The translations under genes and the position numbers were made by a program. This document shows, piece after piece, positions 34,976 to 48,211 of a stretch of 64,000 bases of DNA. The notes under the pieces are model-generated. The model saw only the letters and a list, made by a program, of their open reading frames with translations, was not told the DNA's origin and made no database searches. Location: positions 3,224,001-3,288,000 of the forward strand of contig JADNRZ010000001.1 in assembly GCA_015501605.1 (NCBI GenBank), written 5' to 3'. How positions within the stretch are numbered: the stretch's first letter is position 1; each line of letters opens with the position of its first letter. This DNA comes from Panaeolus papilionaceus (lineage: Eukaryota > Basidiomycota > Agaricomycetes > Agaricales).

Positions 34976-37560
34976 CTAATTGTTAAGATGCACCGATAGC
35001 TTTGGTGCAGCCAAATTCGAGAGGTATTCCTATGGGAATGATAAGTAAAATAACCCCTCGACAATCCACACCAATGTGCAACGTACCCTCAGCCACTCTT
35101 CCCGTTTCTCCGGAACATGATCAAACATAATATAACGCTTATCATTCTAAATGACCCAATTCATAACCCAATCAGTCCCTCGACTCAAAAAAAAAGAAAA
35201 AAGAAAAAAGAGGCAATCAACCAACTCACCTTAAGCACCTTTTCCATCTCTCTTAGATCCACATTCTTCGCCAAAACCTTCATATCCACCTTCTCCTCCT
35301 CCATCTCCCCAATATCCTCATCGTCAATCTTCACCGTACTATCCTTAGTATCAATCTTGCCCAACCGTCCCCAAAACTCCACAAACGAGTTCTCAGACAG
35401 CATCTCGTCAAACGCCACACGGGCGGCACTGGTTTGCTCTCGTATCCACTTGTGGTACTCGTGTTGGAGGTCGTCTTCAGTTAGGTGCAGCTGAGTTGCT
35501 GCTACGGAGGATAAGATGGTTTCGATAGGCAGTGATGTGAATTTTGTAGCGAGGGTGGGAGCATGTGTTGAAAAGAGCTTGCGGATGCTCTCCATGTATT
35601 TCTCCTGTAACCTCGCAGTGTGTTGGTGGAAGGTATGTACCTGTCGGTTGTGGGGAAGTGGAGAATTGGTGAACCGAGGATCTTCTTTGAGTTGAGATAC
35701 AGCTGCATCCCATGTCATCTACACAGAAAGATTATGCATAAGTAACGGTCTTGCTATTGATAAGCGCCATACCTTTGGGTCCCGAATAGCATCAGTCAGC
35801 ATAGTCCTATAAAAAAGGAAGAAAAAAGGAAACAGATGTAAATGCGATAATAAATGCCAACAACGTCTGAATCTGCGTAACGCACATAAACGCCCTTTCT
35901 CCTTCCTCCATGTTCATACCCTTCTTTGTCTTCTCGTTCCGCGCTTCAAGACGCTGGCGTTCCTCAACGACCTTGGCTTCACGCTCCTTGACGGCCTTCT
36001 CGCGTCGTTTTTGCTTGTCCTCGGCTTGGTCGACTTCCATAGCATTGTCGTCCTTCTCTGGTGACTGGGACTTCTCTGGGATCTCAGCTGTGGATTTTCC
36101 AGCGATGCCCTTCAAGAAGGTATTGTACAGCTCCTCTCGTAGAGAGGAAGACCCTACAGCATCGTACCGAGGATCTTTGTGAACCGACTTCTTGGCCTTG
36201 GCAGAAAACGACATTACTCTGGGTTGCAGGAAAAAATGGGCGCCAACCAACTTACCTCTTTCCAAGGCAAATCCTGCTTATCTGACAACTTTTCCTTGAG
36301 AAGGGCGAAAAAGTCGACCTCGGCTTTTTGTGCCGCTTTTTTCTTCTCTATTCTGGGGATTAAACTCAGGTCTATGTCATGCGGAAGTGACGCATACCTT
36401 CACCCAATTCCTTGAGATAATCCCTGAACCGCTTCTCTCGCTCCCGTTCGTCACGACCCCATCCATAGAACCGACGGTCCTTTTTCCATTGCCTTCTGAA
36501 ATCTGTCCAACTCGTTCTGGTGCTTTTAACCTCGTCCTTGAGCAACTTTTCGAACTCTTGTTTGGGGTCGGAGGTTTCTTTTTCTTTCTTGACGGCGGAC
36601 TGACGAAGTTCCCTCGCTCGTTCTTTGCAATACTCGTCGAAGGCCTCTTTTCTTGCTGCAACAGAGGAGAGTAATATGTAGCGTGGATCTGAGATGAACT
36701 TGGGGAGCGAAATATCCCAAGGATGCAGAGGGTTGATATCTTTCTCCCTGAGCAAGGTCTATAAGGCATGTCAGAATGAGATACAGTGCGTATCATAGAT
36801 ACTCACTTTGAACAAGGCCTTTCCTTCCTCAACAGAGAGATCTACTCTTTCAGGGATCTGCAAGCGCTGGGCCTCCTGTCGCTGCTGCTCCGCTTCCTTG
36901 CGGCTCCGCTCCTCTTCTAATCGTTTTCGTTCCTCTTCTTCTTTCGCTTCCTTTGCTAGCTGGTCTGCTGCCTCGCGTTGCCATTCTTCGTCTTCCTCAT
37001 CCTCGTCATCGTCATCACTATTATCACTCTCTTCGTCATCTTCCTCTTCCGATTCTGCAGTTTTCGACTTCTTCCGCCGGTCGCCCCCCACGTCAGTTGC
37101 GTTATCTTCTGCTTTCCTCTTGCCAGTTCCTGCACCTGCAGAGCCCTTATCCTTGCCCTTGCCTTTGACCGAAGATTTGACTGACGTCTCCTCGGCTACG
37201 AGGGCTTGCACAGCCGACTCCAAACCTTCTGGGATTGTCCATAGACTCTGCTTTGTTATCTTGTTGCTATAAAATATGTTTCCTTCGGTAGTTGTAACCC
37301 TCAACCAATCAGTTCCTGGTATTGGGGTTTTAATCTTTGGTTTTTCCTTCGGCTTCGGTCCTGACTGTCCATTGAGAGCGGAGGCATGTGGGGCAGGCCG
37401 TACAAACGTCGATTCCCTTGTAAAGTTATTGTAATAGAATAGTTGACCGTTTGGACCTAAATAAGTACATGAGTTAATATCCCTGCAATTGAACGATAAA
37501 GACTTTGATCAGCAGACCTAGATGTTCTGACCATCCTTGTGGTAATGGTGGTTGCGACAT
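34976..37560 (-). CDS. WW/FF-domain protein, TCERG1/CA150 type
   Basis: Nuclear factor that couples transcription elongation to splicing. The start at 37560 opens straight into a first WW domain (LPQGWSEHLGPNGQLFYYNN ... TFVRP), split by an intron. A second WW-like domain follows (DWLRVTTTEGNIFYSNKITK ... SLWTIPEG). Next come a basic/acidic nuclear linker (KRKAED, DDRRKKSK, poly-Asp/Glu) and about five to six FF domains, for example LLREKDINPLHPWDISLPKF with DPRYILLSS, EFEKLLKDEV, AKKSVHKDPRYDAV, and a C-terminal unit DKRYIMFDHVPEKREEWLR. It ends in EYLSNLAAPKLSVHLNN. Tandem FF domains of this kind bind phosphorylated RNA polymerase II CTD and splicing factors. A Prp40 identity is the alternative, but the FF1 sequence fits TCERG1 better. 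Confidence 0.88.
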
Positions 37561-37809
37561 GAGTGAATGTTGAATCAATCCTCGGATGGGCGAGGACTTG
37601 CACGTCATTACTTTAAATGGTAACTCCGAGATCACGTGCTTTGATGTCGTTTAAAAATAGCTACCCATGATCCCTCCATGAACAGACTCAGGATCAATCC
37701 ACCCTGCTGGAGCCTTATCCTATTCAGACAAGAATATAAAATAGCAACGTTTCGAAATAATGTCGCTTCAGAAGTGGTTTCTTTTTCCCCACTTGCTCCT
37801 CCTTCTATC
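37561..37809. promoter_or_regulatory. Shared upstream region of WW/FF and MFS genes
   Basis: Only 249 nt separate two divergent starts, so the promoters overlap or are bidirectional. The sequence includes GATCACGTGCTTTG near 37631, whose CACGTG is an E-box-like hexamer bound by bHLH factors in fungi. No further element was assigned. Confidence 0.45.
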
Positions 37810-40800
37810 ATGTCTCCTGCTCAAGAACTTACCCATGCTCAACTAACGAAGAGGCTCTTGTGGAAGCTCGATACACATATCTTACCTCCTTTGGCTCTGG
37901 TACGTCCTCAACGCCGCCTATATTTACTTCTCTGACACCCCTTCGATAGCTCTGGCTTGCCAATTTTATTGACCGAAGTAATGTCGGCAACGCTAGGTAC
38001 TTGCACATCATGCTTGGCATTACCCTGGGCGCTACTCATCGCCTATCAGGATCGCTGGCCTCGAGCGCGACACCCATCTCAAAGGGAATCAGTTCAACAC
38101 CGTCCTCGCAGGTCCGTAGATATGTTATCTCCTCTTCTTCTTTACCACATGTCTCTGACATTCTGTCCATACCATCCAGTCTTCTATGTCACGTATGGAA
38201 GAACATCTCCTTATCAGGTCCATCACCCTAATCTCTTCACACTAGCTACATCGCAGTCGAAATGCCTTCGAACATGGTCCTCAAACGTCTGAAACCAAAC
38301 GTAAGTCCTTCGAGTCCACTCTCGTTGCACACACACATACTTATCATCCCTCTACCAGCGCTGGATTCCCTTCCTTGTCTCGTTGTGGGGATTCGTTACT
38401 GTCATGACAGCATTCGTAAGTAAAAATAACCACCTTATCCCGCTTTTCAGGTCGCCGATGCTTAAGCGAAATATTAATATCCGCACTTCTCCAGGCCCAC
38501 AATTTCGCGGGTCTTACAGCAATCAGAATCTTCCTAGGACTGTGCGAAGGAGGTTTGCTTCCAGGTCTTGTGCGTATTTTTGCTTCTTTTTTGCGTTATT
38601 TTTATCATTTTTCAAAAATACCGATGCTAATTACGGTTGATGAGGCAGATTCTGTACCTTAGTACTTTATATAAACGACATGAACTGCAACTCAGGTGCG
38701 TTCGAGAATTGATAGTGTCATTTCACTAGTACCTAACCCATCTTCTTATATGATCTTCGTTACAGGGTCGGCATTTTTTATGCCTCAGGTTCGTGCTCCA
38801 TAATTAAAAAAATATAACCCCTTATCTAAAAATAACACATCCTAATCCCTTCATTTCTTGATTCCACAGCATCACTCTCAGGAGCCTTTGGAGGTACGCT
38901 TAGAACATATTATTATACCTCTCCCCGGGCACTTCGGAAGCGCTGACATCCATATTCTTAGGTCTTCTTGCCACGGCTATCCTCAAAATGGAGGGCGTTG
39001 GTGGAATCGCAGGCTGGCGATGGATCTTCGTAAGTAACCTATACCCTTATTTTCTTCCAAACCCCACAATTCTAATCATACCATGTATTTTTAACTCTCC
39101 GTCCATGCGCCGCGCGCCCCATTCACACTCACCCCCTCGCATAATGCCTAACACGCACTCGGGGTACATGCAATACAGATTCTCGAAGGAATTGCCACCA
39201 TCTTTATTGGCATCGGCGCAGCCATCATCTTACCCGAAAGCCTCTCCACCGCCAAGTTCCTCACAGAAGAAGAGCGCATATTCGCCGTGCAGAGGTTCCG
39301 ACTCGATAGTACCGTCACATTCTCGCCCACCTCTGGACCCGAGACACCGACGAAGAGCGACGACGGAAAGCTCGAGAAGGGAAGCTCAGAGGAAGCGCGC
39401 GTGGAGCATGCGGATGTGTCGCAGACGCTTGAGGTGCTGAGGAATGAGCAGCCCGAGGAGAAGTTTGAGTGGCGCGAGGTATGGAGAGGTGTGTGACTGT
39501 TTGGATTTGATCGATTTGCTGGCGCGCCCCTGACCTCGATTGATTCGTTCAACCCATTCGAATTCGAATGAATACAGGATGTACTGATATCCAAGTATGG
39601 CTCACTGGTATCGCTTATTTCGGCCTCATTGTCAGCTTATATTCCTATTCTCTGTTCTTGTGAGTGTTTTTGTATCTTTTTATTTTGGAATTCTGTTCTT
39701 GAGAATTTGCTGCTGACTGGTTGATGATTCGATAGGCCCACTATTGTTGCAGGACTTGGGTTTACCGGGTCTCAGGCTCAACTTCACACTGGTACGCGAT
39801 GTTTCGAATATCACTCCCCTCTTTCGACCTTTTATTTCGGAATTGACGCTTCGTCGTTTCTGTAGTCCCACCATATGTACCGGCTGCCGTCCTCACAGGT
39901 GGGTTTTAGAGATATTTTTCTTATCCAATATCTTGAAAGCTCACAATACCCACATAGTCGTCGTCGCTTTCCTCAGTGACAGACTCAAATGGCGTGGTCC
40001 ATTCATCTTGATCTGTCTTCCGCTTGCAATCATCGGTAGGCTTCTTCTTTCCCCTCTGGCCGCCTCTCGCTTTGTATCTCCCATATGCACAAGACACTCA
40101 CGCGGACGAACGAACGTATTCTATTGTACAGGATACATTTTGGCGATCACAGCAGAGACCAACAGCGTACGATATATTGCCGTATTCTTCATGGCAGCTG
40201 GCGTGTAAGCATCTTTCTTTCTTTCTTTCCCTCTCCTGGATCATTTGTTTCGTTTAACTTTGCATCGACGCATCATCCGGTGTGTTGGAAATGAAATGAA
40301 CGTTCAGCTGACCTCTCTTTCTTCTTTTTTTCACTTCCCCGTTTCGCTCGCGATGCCGTTGTGCCTATCGCTTGTGTTCATTTCGTGGATTTGACACCTT
40401 CACGTCAATCGCTTGAATACGCCTTCGCCACCATCTCACACGGCCGACATCCTATCCACCACCAACGCCGTCTCCACTCGCTTCAACTTCAATTGGATTC
40501 GATTTGATTCGACAGATACCCATCAGGTCCCAGTATCCTGTAAGATACCCCACCCCCTTCGCTAATCTTCTATCAATACTAATTCTATCCAACCCTTCAT
40601 TGATGTCGTTTTTTTTGCCCATCAAAATGACAACCCAAAAAAAGATCCATCCTCCCTAATAATAGCGCCGGTCACTATAAAAAAGCGACGACGACGGCAT
40701 TGCAGCTCGCTATCGCTAATTGCGGGTGAGCCATTTGTTCATGTGTGCATTATGTATATGTATCTCTCGTTACGCGATGAGATGAGATGTGGCTGTCTGC

Positions 40801-41521
40801 ATACATATGTATTGCTTATTCGTGTGCTGACCACGTATTCTGTTGTTTTGTTCGATTGATTAGCGGCTTCGTCGCGACATTCGCGTACACGCCTGGTATG
40901 TCCTCATTCACTCGATGTGATTCGAAACATCGTTCTGATTGATATATCCTCTTCTCTTCCTTTCTTTCACTTATTTCGACGTTGAATGAACGTCGTGTGA
41001 TTGCCCCCTTTCTCATCGACAATCCAACCCAACCGCACTCTCATCACCTCGTCTTGCCTACCCGACCACCCACTTATTCGTCTGTCTATTTCCAACACCC
41101 ATAAATGAATGCAGATCAAAAGCCGAAATACATTCGAGGACACACGATCTCTCTCGCATTCGTGTCGTTAGCCTGGGTTCTGATTGCTGCGAATGTGTAA
41201 GTGCGACTGTTACGGTTACTTCTTTTGCAATTTGTCCTTGCATATCGCTTCTTCCTCTTTCATCATCCTCATCCTACCTCCTTCCTCAATCCCCACCCTC
41301 TGAATTCGCTCTTCGTTCCCTCTCCCATTGACCGTGCCTGACAATAACCATGACTGACTTGAACTTACCCGCATTCTAGTGCCTACTGTATGTGGGAAAA
41401 TAAAGCTCGTGCAGCTGGGAAACGCCAGGGCAATATCGAGAAATACCAGGCGTTGGTGGATGCTGGGCTTACCAAGGCACCGATTGGTGATAGGCACCCT
41501 GATTTTAGGTTCACGCTGTAG
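37810..41521 (+). CDS. MFS transporter, allantoate/nicotinate permease (Dal5/Tna1) type
   Basis: Anion:cation symporter family of the major facilitator superfamily. The start at 37810 gives MSPAQELTHAQLTKRLLWKL, then DTHILPPLAL and LWLANFIDRSNVGNARIAGL across the first intron. This last is the family signature (D-R-x-N-x-G-N-A). Further helices are FYVTYVLSEIPSNMVLKRL, RWIPFLVSLWGFVTVMTAF, AIRIFLGLCEGGLLPG, GIFYASASLSGAFGGLLA, GWRWIFILEG, a long hydrophilic central loop (39250-39480), then VAFLSDRLKWRGPFILICLP, PNNSAGHYKKATTTALQLAI and ISLAFVSLAWVLIAANV. More than 15 short exons are needed. The protein should have 12 helices and act at the plasma membrane, importing a small organic acid or vitamin; the exact substrate cannot be read from sequence. 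Confidence 0.9.
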
Positions 41522-42223
41522 ATCTAACCGTGGCGACGGTATGAGGGTATGAGATAATGTGCTTACAGTAACGATTCGTGATGATGATGTAAGATGATTA
41601 TACTAGTGGACGATGTTCTTTACAGTTTTGCTTTCGTTTTTTGAATTGTAGTCTGTACGTAGTTTGTATATATGTAGTGGATGTTATGGTATCCTTTTTC
41701 TCGTTTTGTGCTTGACTTAGTGACTGAATCCCCTCTGTCTTCAGCAAGGTTCGTTGCTTGGATCTGTAGGTTCTATCGAGACTTCGAGTCTTCGATGCGA
41801 TGACTAAAGGAAGTAGAAGGAATAATGATTCAGGTTTGTGTCAAATTGTGTTTGACAAATTTAAATGACATAGAGAGTTTCCAGCCTTTAAGACGCGTCC
41901 CTACGGCTCGCTGAGTGAAAGCAGACCAACCATCGAGAGCAGCAGCGACGCGTCGGAGTGTGGGACTGATCTAAATTTGGACGTGAGTGATATGTCAGCA
42001 GGACTCGCTTGGTGCTCGTGATGTTTCTCATTCAAGTTGACGGTCACCACTCCAACTTACTAAGTTCTAACAAAGCGTATGATTACAGTAAATGAATTCT
42101 GACAACCATCCAATGACTCGTTCAATGCTTAAATTAATACTTGGCTAGATTGTTACCTGTCCAGGGTCTTCATACATAGTCAAGCTTCACAGTCGACTGG
42201 AACTATTTATACCACCCCAGTCA
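41522..42223. other. Intergenic region, MFS to questin-oxidase-like gene
   Basis: About 700 nt containing the MFS 3' flank and the upstream region of the next gene, with TATTTATA near 42203-42210 about 15 nt before the proposed start. No gene is seen. Confidence 0.45.
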
Positions 42224-44169
42224 ATGCCTGTAGCCAGGTCTCTAAGCACCACACTCACCCACTTTCTCACCACCGACTTCTCAAGTTGTCTTGGAGCTTC
42301 TTCCCAGACACGGTACATTGCTCGACCTTGGAATCGCACCACCACCACCTCTCACTCTCGATCATTGTCGTCAATACCAATATCAACGCCAACCATGGCA
42401 CCCGTGTCATTCACCTTAAACAAGAAGGGCAGTCTCAATTTGCCAGGAATCACTGCGGAATCGAAGAAAACGGCAGAACAGCTCTTGTTGAAAGATGCTG
42501 AAGACCATCATTGTTTCTTCAATGCTTCAAGCTTTCACAATCACTTGCCTCATCAGTGAGCTCATTGTTCCTACCTTGATAGAGATTCAAATGCTAATGC
42601 AGAGATAATTCGTCAATGAAGCATCCTCGCATCTTACGATATCGGCACGCCAGCTGCTGCTTTGAAGAAGATATATGAAGAAGAAGCCAAAGTCCAACGC
42701 CCGAGGTACCTAGAGGAACGAGATAAGACTATCGTAGTCAACAAAGATAATTGGGTTCAATACCTCAGCAACATCAGGTGCGCTCTAACCTCCCTATCTC
42801 CCTTGATCCATTCTAACAACCACCGCAGCGCCTACGGCGCCTTTGTCGACTTTTTCGAGGAAGAAGTTCGCGCTATTGGTGTCTCTAAGGCTTTGGAGAA
42901 ATACATATTCAGCGAGGAGGCCAACAAGGACGGTCGACACATGTTCGTTCGGTTCTATAGTGGGGCGTGAGTGTTATCACCAAGCATGCTAATTTACTCA
43001 TCACTGACGTCGTTTGTTATATTTATATTGCCGCATTGATAGGTTACATCCACTGATTCAAATAGGGGTATGTTCGTTTATTTATTTCAATACATTGTAT
43101 GGAGACTGATGAAGATGCTTAACAGTATGGCGTTGAATTCGGAAACGACGAGCTTGTTGTTACAGGTCAGTACCCCAACACCTAACAAACGTTCAGTCTT
43201 ATTCAACTACAATGTAATCTAGGAATGGCACAAGCTGCAATGCACAAACCGACCACGCACGAATTAATGCAATGCGCAAGGACTGGGCCCGCCCCAGGAC
43301 AAGGCATACACCTGCTCGAAGTCCTGCGTCAAGCCTACGACTCTCCTATCCTCAAACCCGCCCCGTACGACCCCGACAAGCTGTTCAACACCCGCCTCAC
43401 TGATGCTCTCGCCAACGGTGGCACCGCCGAAATACAGCGCCTCGTCTCACTATTCCACATCACCAACACCCCCACCTCGGAAGAACTCACCAAATCCATC
43501 GAAGAAATCATCTGGGTCGGCACCCTCCTCATGTTCGGCTCATCCAAACGGGGCCGCAAACCGCGTCTTGATTTCTTTTTGATGCATATCGTGACGAGCT
43601 CTATTTTCATGAAGCATTTTGTGGGCGTGTTGAGGAGGCCGGAGCATCAGGCTGCGGTTGTGAGGGGATTTGTGGTTCATGTTTTGTTGATTACGCTTGC
43701 GAGGGGGAGGCCGAGGATTGATCCTGGGTTGGCGATGGAGGCGAAGGCGATTCCGCGCCCGCCTGTTGCGTCGAATGCGAGAGCTGGGAAGACGGCGATT
43801 GGAGACCCGACGGATGATGGAGATTATAACCCCTGGCCGGCTCTCATCGACGGGGTACAATACCACTCTGACGCGCACGTCGTCAAGGCCATGCGTACGC
43901 TCTTGTACGCTGCGCAACAATACGGTGCCACCCCTGCTGGCAGTGTTCCTGGTGCGTTTAGGGACCCGGATGGCGAGAAGTTGAACGAGATGAGTAAGAG
44001 GAAGGGAGAGGAGACGCATGTTGGGATTGGGAAGGTGGATGGGACGCTGTTTGTGAGGAGCGCGGGGGTGCTGATGGATACGATGGGGTGGTTGGGTCAT
44101 GGTCAGGATGAAGGTCATTGGGATAGGAGTGCGTTGGGATGGGATGCGGCTTGGGATAACAAGGATTGA
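42224..44169 (+). CDS. Questin oxidase-like protein (AflY/DUF4243)
   Basis: Member of the questin oxidase/AflY family, Baeyer-Villiger-like enzymes named after polyketide pathways but widespread in fungi with unknown substrates. Exons 42224-42555, 42622-42777, 42829-42966, two short ones near 43040-43165, and a long exon 43225-44169 join in phase. Signature segments are HHILASYDIGTPAA, NWVQYLSNISAYGAFVDFF, RFYSGALHPLIQIGYGVEF, GNDELVVTGMAQAAMH, and late LHITNTPTSEE-like and WPALIDGVQYHSDAHVVKAM. The N-terminal 55 residues before MAPVSFTL (42392) are Ser/Thr/Arg-rich and could be a mitochondrial presequence or 5' UTR; MAPVSF is an alternative start. No other pathway genes are adjacent. Pieces of its 3' end recur at 52120-52240 and 56470-56740. 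Confidence 0.9.
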
Positions 44170-47100
44170 CTCGATGGTGGATTGATGAAACGACTTTCTC
44201 GTCTATGACGATGCTTTGAATATCTGGCTTTACCTGTGTACATGTACAACCCCATACGAAACGAAACGAAAATGAAAAACTGTTTTTCATTCATTTAAAT
44301 ACAGTGACGTGAACTGTCATGACGAGCATTACAATGATGGCAAAATTTCTGTAAACAAGTTATCATCCGGGGCCGTACCATAAGACTGCCATTCCTCAAT
44401 TAGATTGTGGGCCCCTCATTTTCATCTTCGTGAAGTGCGTACTTTTCCTCTCTGGCTTGACAGGAAGCGACCCATTCACTTGAAAACGAGCGCCAGCTTT
44501 CCATTCGAGACTCGGATTCAGAATCGGGGACGCCAGTATTCCCCATTGTTGAAACAACACGGGGAAGCTTTTGGGACATTTCTTCCAAAGCCAAGATTAC
44601 ATCAGCTGAAAGCGGGCACCGAAACCATATAAACTCGCTGATATGACTGAAGAGGAGACCTGCTGTGTGTGCACGCCAATTCTCGCCTCCTGTCCGCTTT
44701 AGGTGGTCAATAACATCTTGGTTTTCGACAATTATTTGGGAAGAACTTGAATCTTCCAATGCATCAAACCTACACAGATGATAGCCCATTGGGGTTGCAT
44801 TTGGGCTGCGTCAGTGATAACATAAGAATACCGAAATTGGTTCAAATACGAACATTGAAATAAGATGCCTGATCATGAATAATGCTAAAGGAATTGCCAG
44901 GGTCTGCCGCCATTCGGCTGGTGCATTCCGTCGCAAGTTTTCGATATCTAGTGCTTCCTTCTGTGGAGTTGGCAGATATTTGTCAAGAACACGCATGAAG
45001 TCGTGCCATATGTTCTCGCTAAAATTTTTCAGCGCGAACTGGTGCTTCTTCGAGGAACAGAAGTGCCATGTGTTGACTCCTGTGTCACGTTGGATGCATG
45101 TTTTAACATGCCATTCGAACAATTTACGAGGATCGACAGGATCTAGAAAGTCTGGGTCACGTAGCTTCGTCGGTACGAACGGGCCGTAGTGAGACACGAG
45201 AAATAGTTCCAGTGGAAGTCCCGCACTCCGAAATTCCTGGTGACATTGGGCTCGCATTCGTGCCACTGCTGGTGCAAAAACTGACCATAAATCCCGGTGA
45301 ATGATGTTGATGATGTCATCTGTGTCCGAGGTGGAAGATTTAGCGTGTAGTTGGTAAAGAATCATGTAAAGCATCTGGTTGTGCAAGGTGTCCCACCGGG
45401 CAAGTTGCGTGGTCACTTGGTCCCTAGAAGAGGGGTGGCAAGACGTTCGGGTTTGGAGTAGGATCAAGAAACAATAGAGGATAAATTGATCGTCTGCAAC
45501 AGCTAGCCCTGGTCCTACTGGTGTGGTATAAAATATGCTCAGACACCACTCTTCTGACAAAAAAAAAAAGAAAAAAAAAAGGACCCCCTCACCATTCAGG
45601 TGTCGTAATGTGGCTTCATAAAGCTCCTTGTCTTTGCTCAGGATATCAACATGGAATTCCTTCGATCGATGTGGGTCTAAGAGAAACTCAGGAAGTGATG
45701 CATGATGAAATACAGCTGGATAGGGTCTGTCCCTGTCGTCGTCATAACCCATGAATTGCATCCCATCTTCGTCGCAATTCATGATGGACTGCAAATCAAT
45801 GAGCAGTGTGTGCACAGAATGGGGCAAGGATAGAAGGATGCGCAGGTATTCCCTGGAATCAACACCAAGCATTTGACCCCAAAATATGTTTGTGGTGACT
45901 CGGAAAGCTAAAATCTGGTGGACAAGTTTTGGATGCTTGGTTTGCCGGAGAATGTGAAGGTACAGCGCATCCAGATCTGCATATGGTCTATCATCACTGG
46001 GAACAGCGTACTTCAAAATGGCATCCAGTCGCTCAGTGGGATGACCTCGTAGATCCTTGATATATTTGATAATAGTGGCGGCGTAGACAAATTGGCCAGA
46101 AGCGCGCTCAATGATCTCTTTGATAAACTCAGGTAACGGCCAACCAGCTGGAATGAGGTATTTTAGTGGATGCGATTGCTTGATTTTGGCAGCCTCGTCG
46201 TTCACAAATACTTCGATGTCGTGGTCACTATCACAGTGATCCAGGAGCGAAATACTCTGCAGAAGCTGCGGATTCTCCAACTGCTTGTTGGTTACCCATG
46301 ATCGAATAACCAGCTCTGGTCGACTGGCTAGAAACACTAAGCATGGGAAGACATCCTGGTAACTGACGAGTGTAGCCAGGGCCTCCAGTACTTGGATTTG
46401 CCTGGCTTCTTCATTGCACTCGTCCAAGCCATCAATAACGATAACCCTGGGTAACATGTAGGCATTACCCCCGCGGTTGGCCGTGTCCAGTTGAAGCTGC
46501 TTCAAAGGGTCGATAATAAGCGTCACAACTTGTTCTGTGAGGGTAAGGTCGAAGACAGATGGTCTGGTGGCAATGACGTGCTCTACGAAGCGCTGTAAAC
46601 CAGGTACAACTTCAGCGAGCTGGGAAGCGATGGTCGTGACAAAACGACCCTCGTGGCCGCGATGACTATTTGGATGTGCTGTTCTCGAGAAGAAAAAGGA
46701 AGCAGCAAGGTTCGATCCCGCTCGAAGCTCCATGGCCAAGGTCTGTGCAACGGCGGACTTTCCTGCCCCTGCAGAGCCGTACAACCACAGAATTCGTGAA
46801 GGACCTTTATTGGCCCAGTTCCGTGTCGTATTCAGCAGTCCTGTCCTGGTGTTTGGGTGGCATTTGGGAGGATCGTATCGATCTTTGGAGTTATAGGCTG
46901 CTCCGGGTGATGAGTGTTCGTACAGAATCTGTATCACTGCAGACGTGCGAGTCAGATGTGACTCTCACTAAATTATATAGGAGAGTCTCTCACCACTTCT
47001 CATATTGTGCGCTTGGTGGACATAGGTATGTTGCTGAAATGTATGATTTCCACCGTTAAACATGTTTTTACTGTGGTGACCAAAGATCGCTGAGTGCGAA

Positions 47101-48020
47101 TCCGGGGTGGCTACAAGGTTACAACCTTCATGTAAGTATATGAAACAGTAACACTACGCATGGTAGCTCACCTGATGCGTAATTGGCTTCTTGAACGTGG
47201 CTGGCTTGTTGTAAAGATGGATATCCGTCGTTGGGAATCAGATTCGACGAGCTTGGGACTCCGAGTCCTGTGCCCACATCTGGGTAACCGGCTTAGGAGG
47301 AAGCCGTTAGCTCCGATTACATGGACAAGTAACCTAGACAAAGTATACCATGTAATGCTTCGACTCCAGGTGGCAGAAGGTAAGGTCCGCTGGCAGACGA
47401 GCGAGAGTCTACCACTGAACGATTGCATGAAATATAAATTGGGGTATATTCAACTAATGCGACACAGTCTCTCCTTACCTTTGGGCGTTGCTGGACGACT
47501 CAGCGGCGATGGACTTCCGCCACGGAGCAGAGGTTGAGTCCGAAGGGGGGGCATAATATGAAAGAGGGCAAGAGGAAAGCCGCCCAGGTTGTCAACCGCG
47601 TTCACCGATTATCTCGAGAGGGTGTGAAAATGCCCCAACAGCATGGAATATGGTCATCAATTTATCAACTTCAAGCACTGCATTTCTAATTAGCACATTG
47701 ACACACAGAAGCAACCTGTACTCACACGTCCCTACCATTTGTACTTAGTGGCGACTCAGTGAGTCGCCTTGATCCTACCCCCAAAAAATATTTGTCGCAC
47801 CCCTACAGCCTGAGAATGAACAGCCAAAATGTCCAATGACCTTAAAATTTCGGAAAAACCGAATTAAAGACAGCCAATGATGGCATAGGGTGTATAGTTA
47901 TGGCGCCTTGAATTATACCTGAGCAGAAGTTAGCCATGAAATCAAATTATCATCATATGTTGAATTATATGTGTATATTGTATGAGCGACATGGTCAATG
48001 GACGTTGAAAAGTAGGACTG
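43935..48020. repeat. Segmental duplication, copy A
   Basis: This block (3' end of the questin-oxidase gene, NACHT gene A and its upstream flank) is repeated in the same order and orientation at about 52120-56350. Shared non-coding words include ATCATCCGG(G/T)GCCGTACCATAAGACTGCC at 44367 and 52264, split here as ATCATCCGG and GCCGTACCATAAGACTGCC, and the flank upstream of the NACHT start. Divergence is moderate with small indels, so the duplication is not very recent. Confidence 0.85.
44400..47554 (-). CDS. NACHT NTPase (NLR-like), copy A, C terminus altered
   Basis: STAND-class NTPase related to NLR immune receptors. Start about 47554 (MPPLRTQPLLRGG...), followed by short exons for a family N-terminal module (NMFNGGNHTFQQHTY, HNMRSG). 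The NACHT core then follows: Walker A GSAGAGKSAVAQT, sensor-like ASFFFSRTAHPNSHRGHEGR, Walker B PRVIVIDGLDEC, and FLASRPELVIRSW. Residues after the core form helices with SLPHSVHTLLIDLQSIMNCD and FHHASLPEFLLDPHRS. An intron near 45560-45595 has long T runs (minus strand). Relative to copy B, two bases are missing near 44820, shifting the frame before FDALED unless a new intron compensates, and about 400 nt of the 3' coding end are gone. No WD40, ankyrin or TPR repeats are visible. It is possibly a degrading paralogue. Confidence 0.82.
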
Positions 48021-48211
48021 GAAAAGCTTGGGACAAGTAATACGTATCCTGTTCCAGTTCCTTATGATTACTTAGATTCTACGTATTATGTCTTACCATA
48101 TCTATAGGGGTAGATATGGGGGTTGTCAAAGAACAAACGAAAGGGTTAATTATGAAGGAAAAACATAAAACAAAACCAAAGGTCGAGCTACGTTTGCCCT
48201 AAGGCTCAGCG
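47555..48211. other. Upstream flank of NACHT copy A
   Basis: No gene is supported. The first 470 nt resemble the flank of copy B at 55870-56350, so this is part of the segmental duplication. The last part precedes the stop of the Vip1 pseudogene, whose 3' end is at 48212. Confidence 0.55.

Noticed and set aside
36808..37272. 154-residue Ser-rich open frame on the plus strand
   Set aside because: It is antisense to the acidic/basic linker of the WW/FF protein.
43540..44118. 192-residue Arg/Pro/His-rich open frame opposite the questin-oxidase gene
   Set aside because: Its composition is that of an antisense shadow of a GC-rich coding exon, and the plus-strand gene has clear family motifs.
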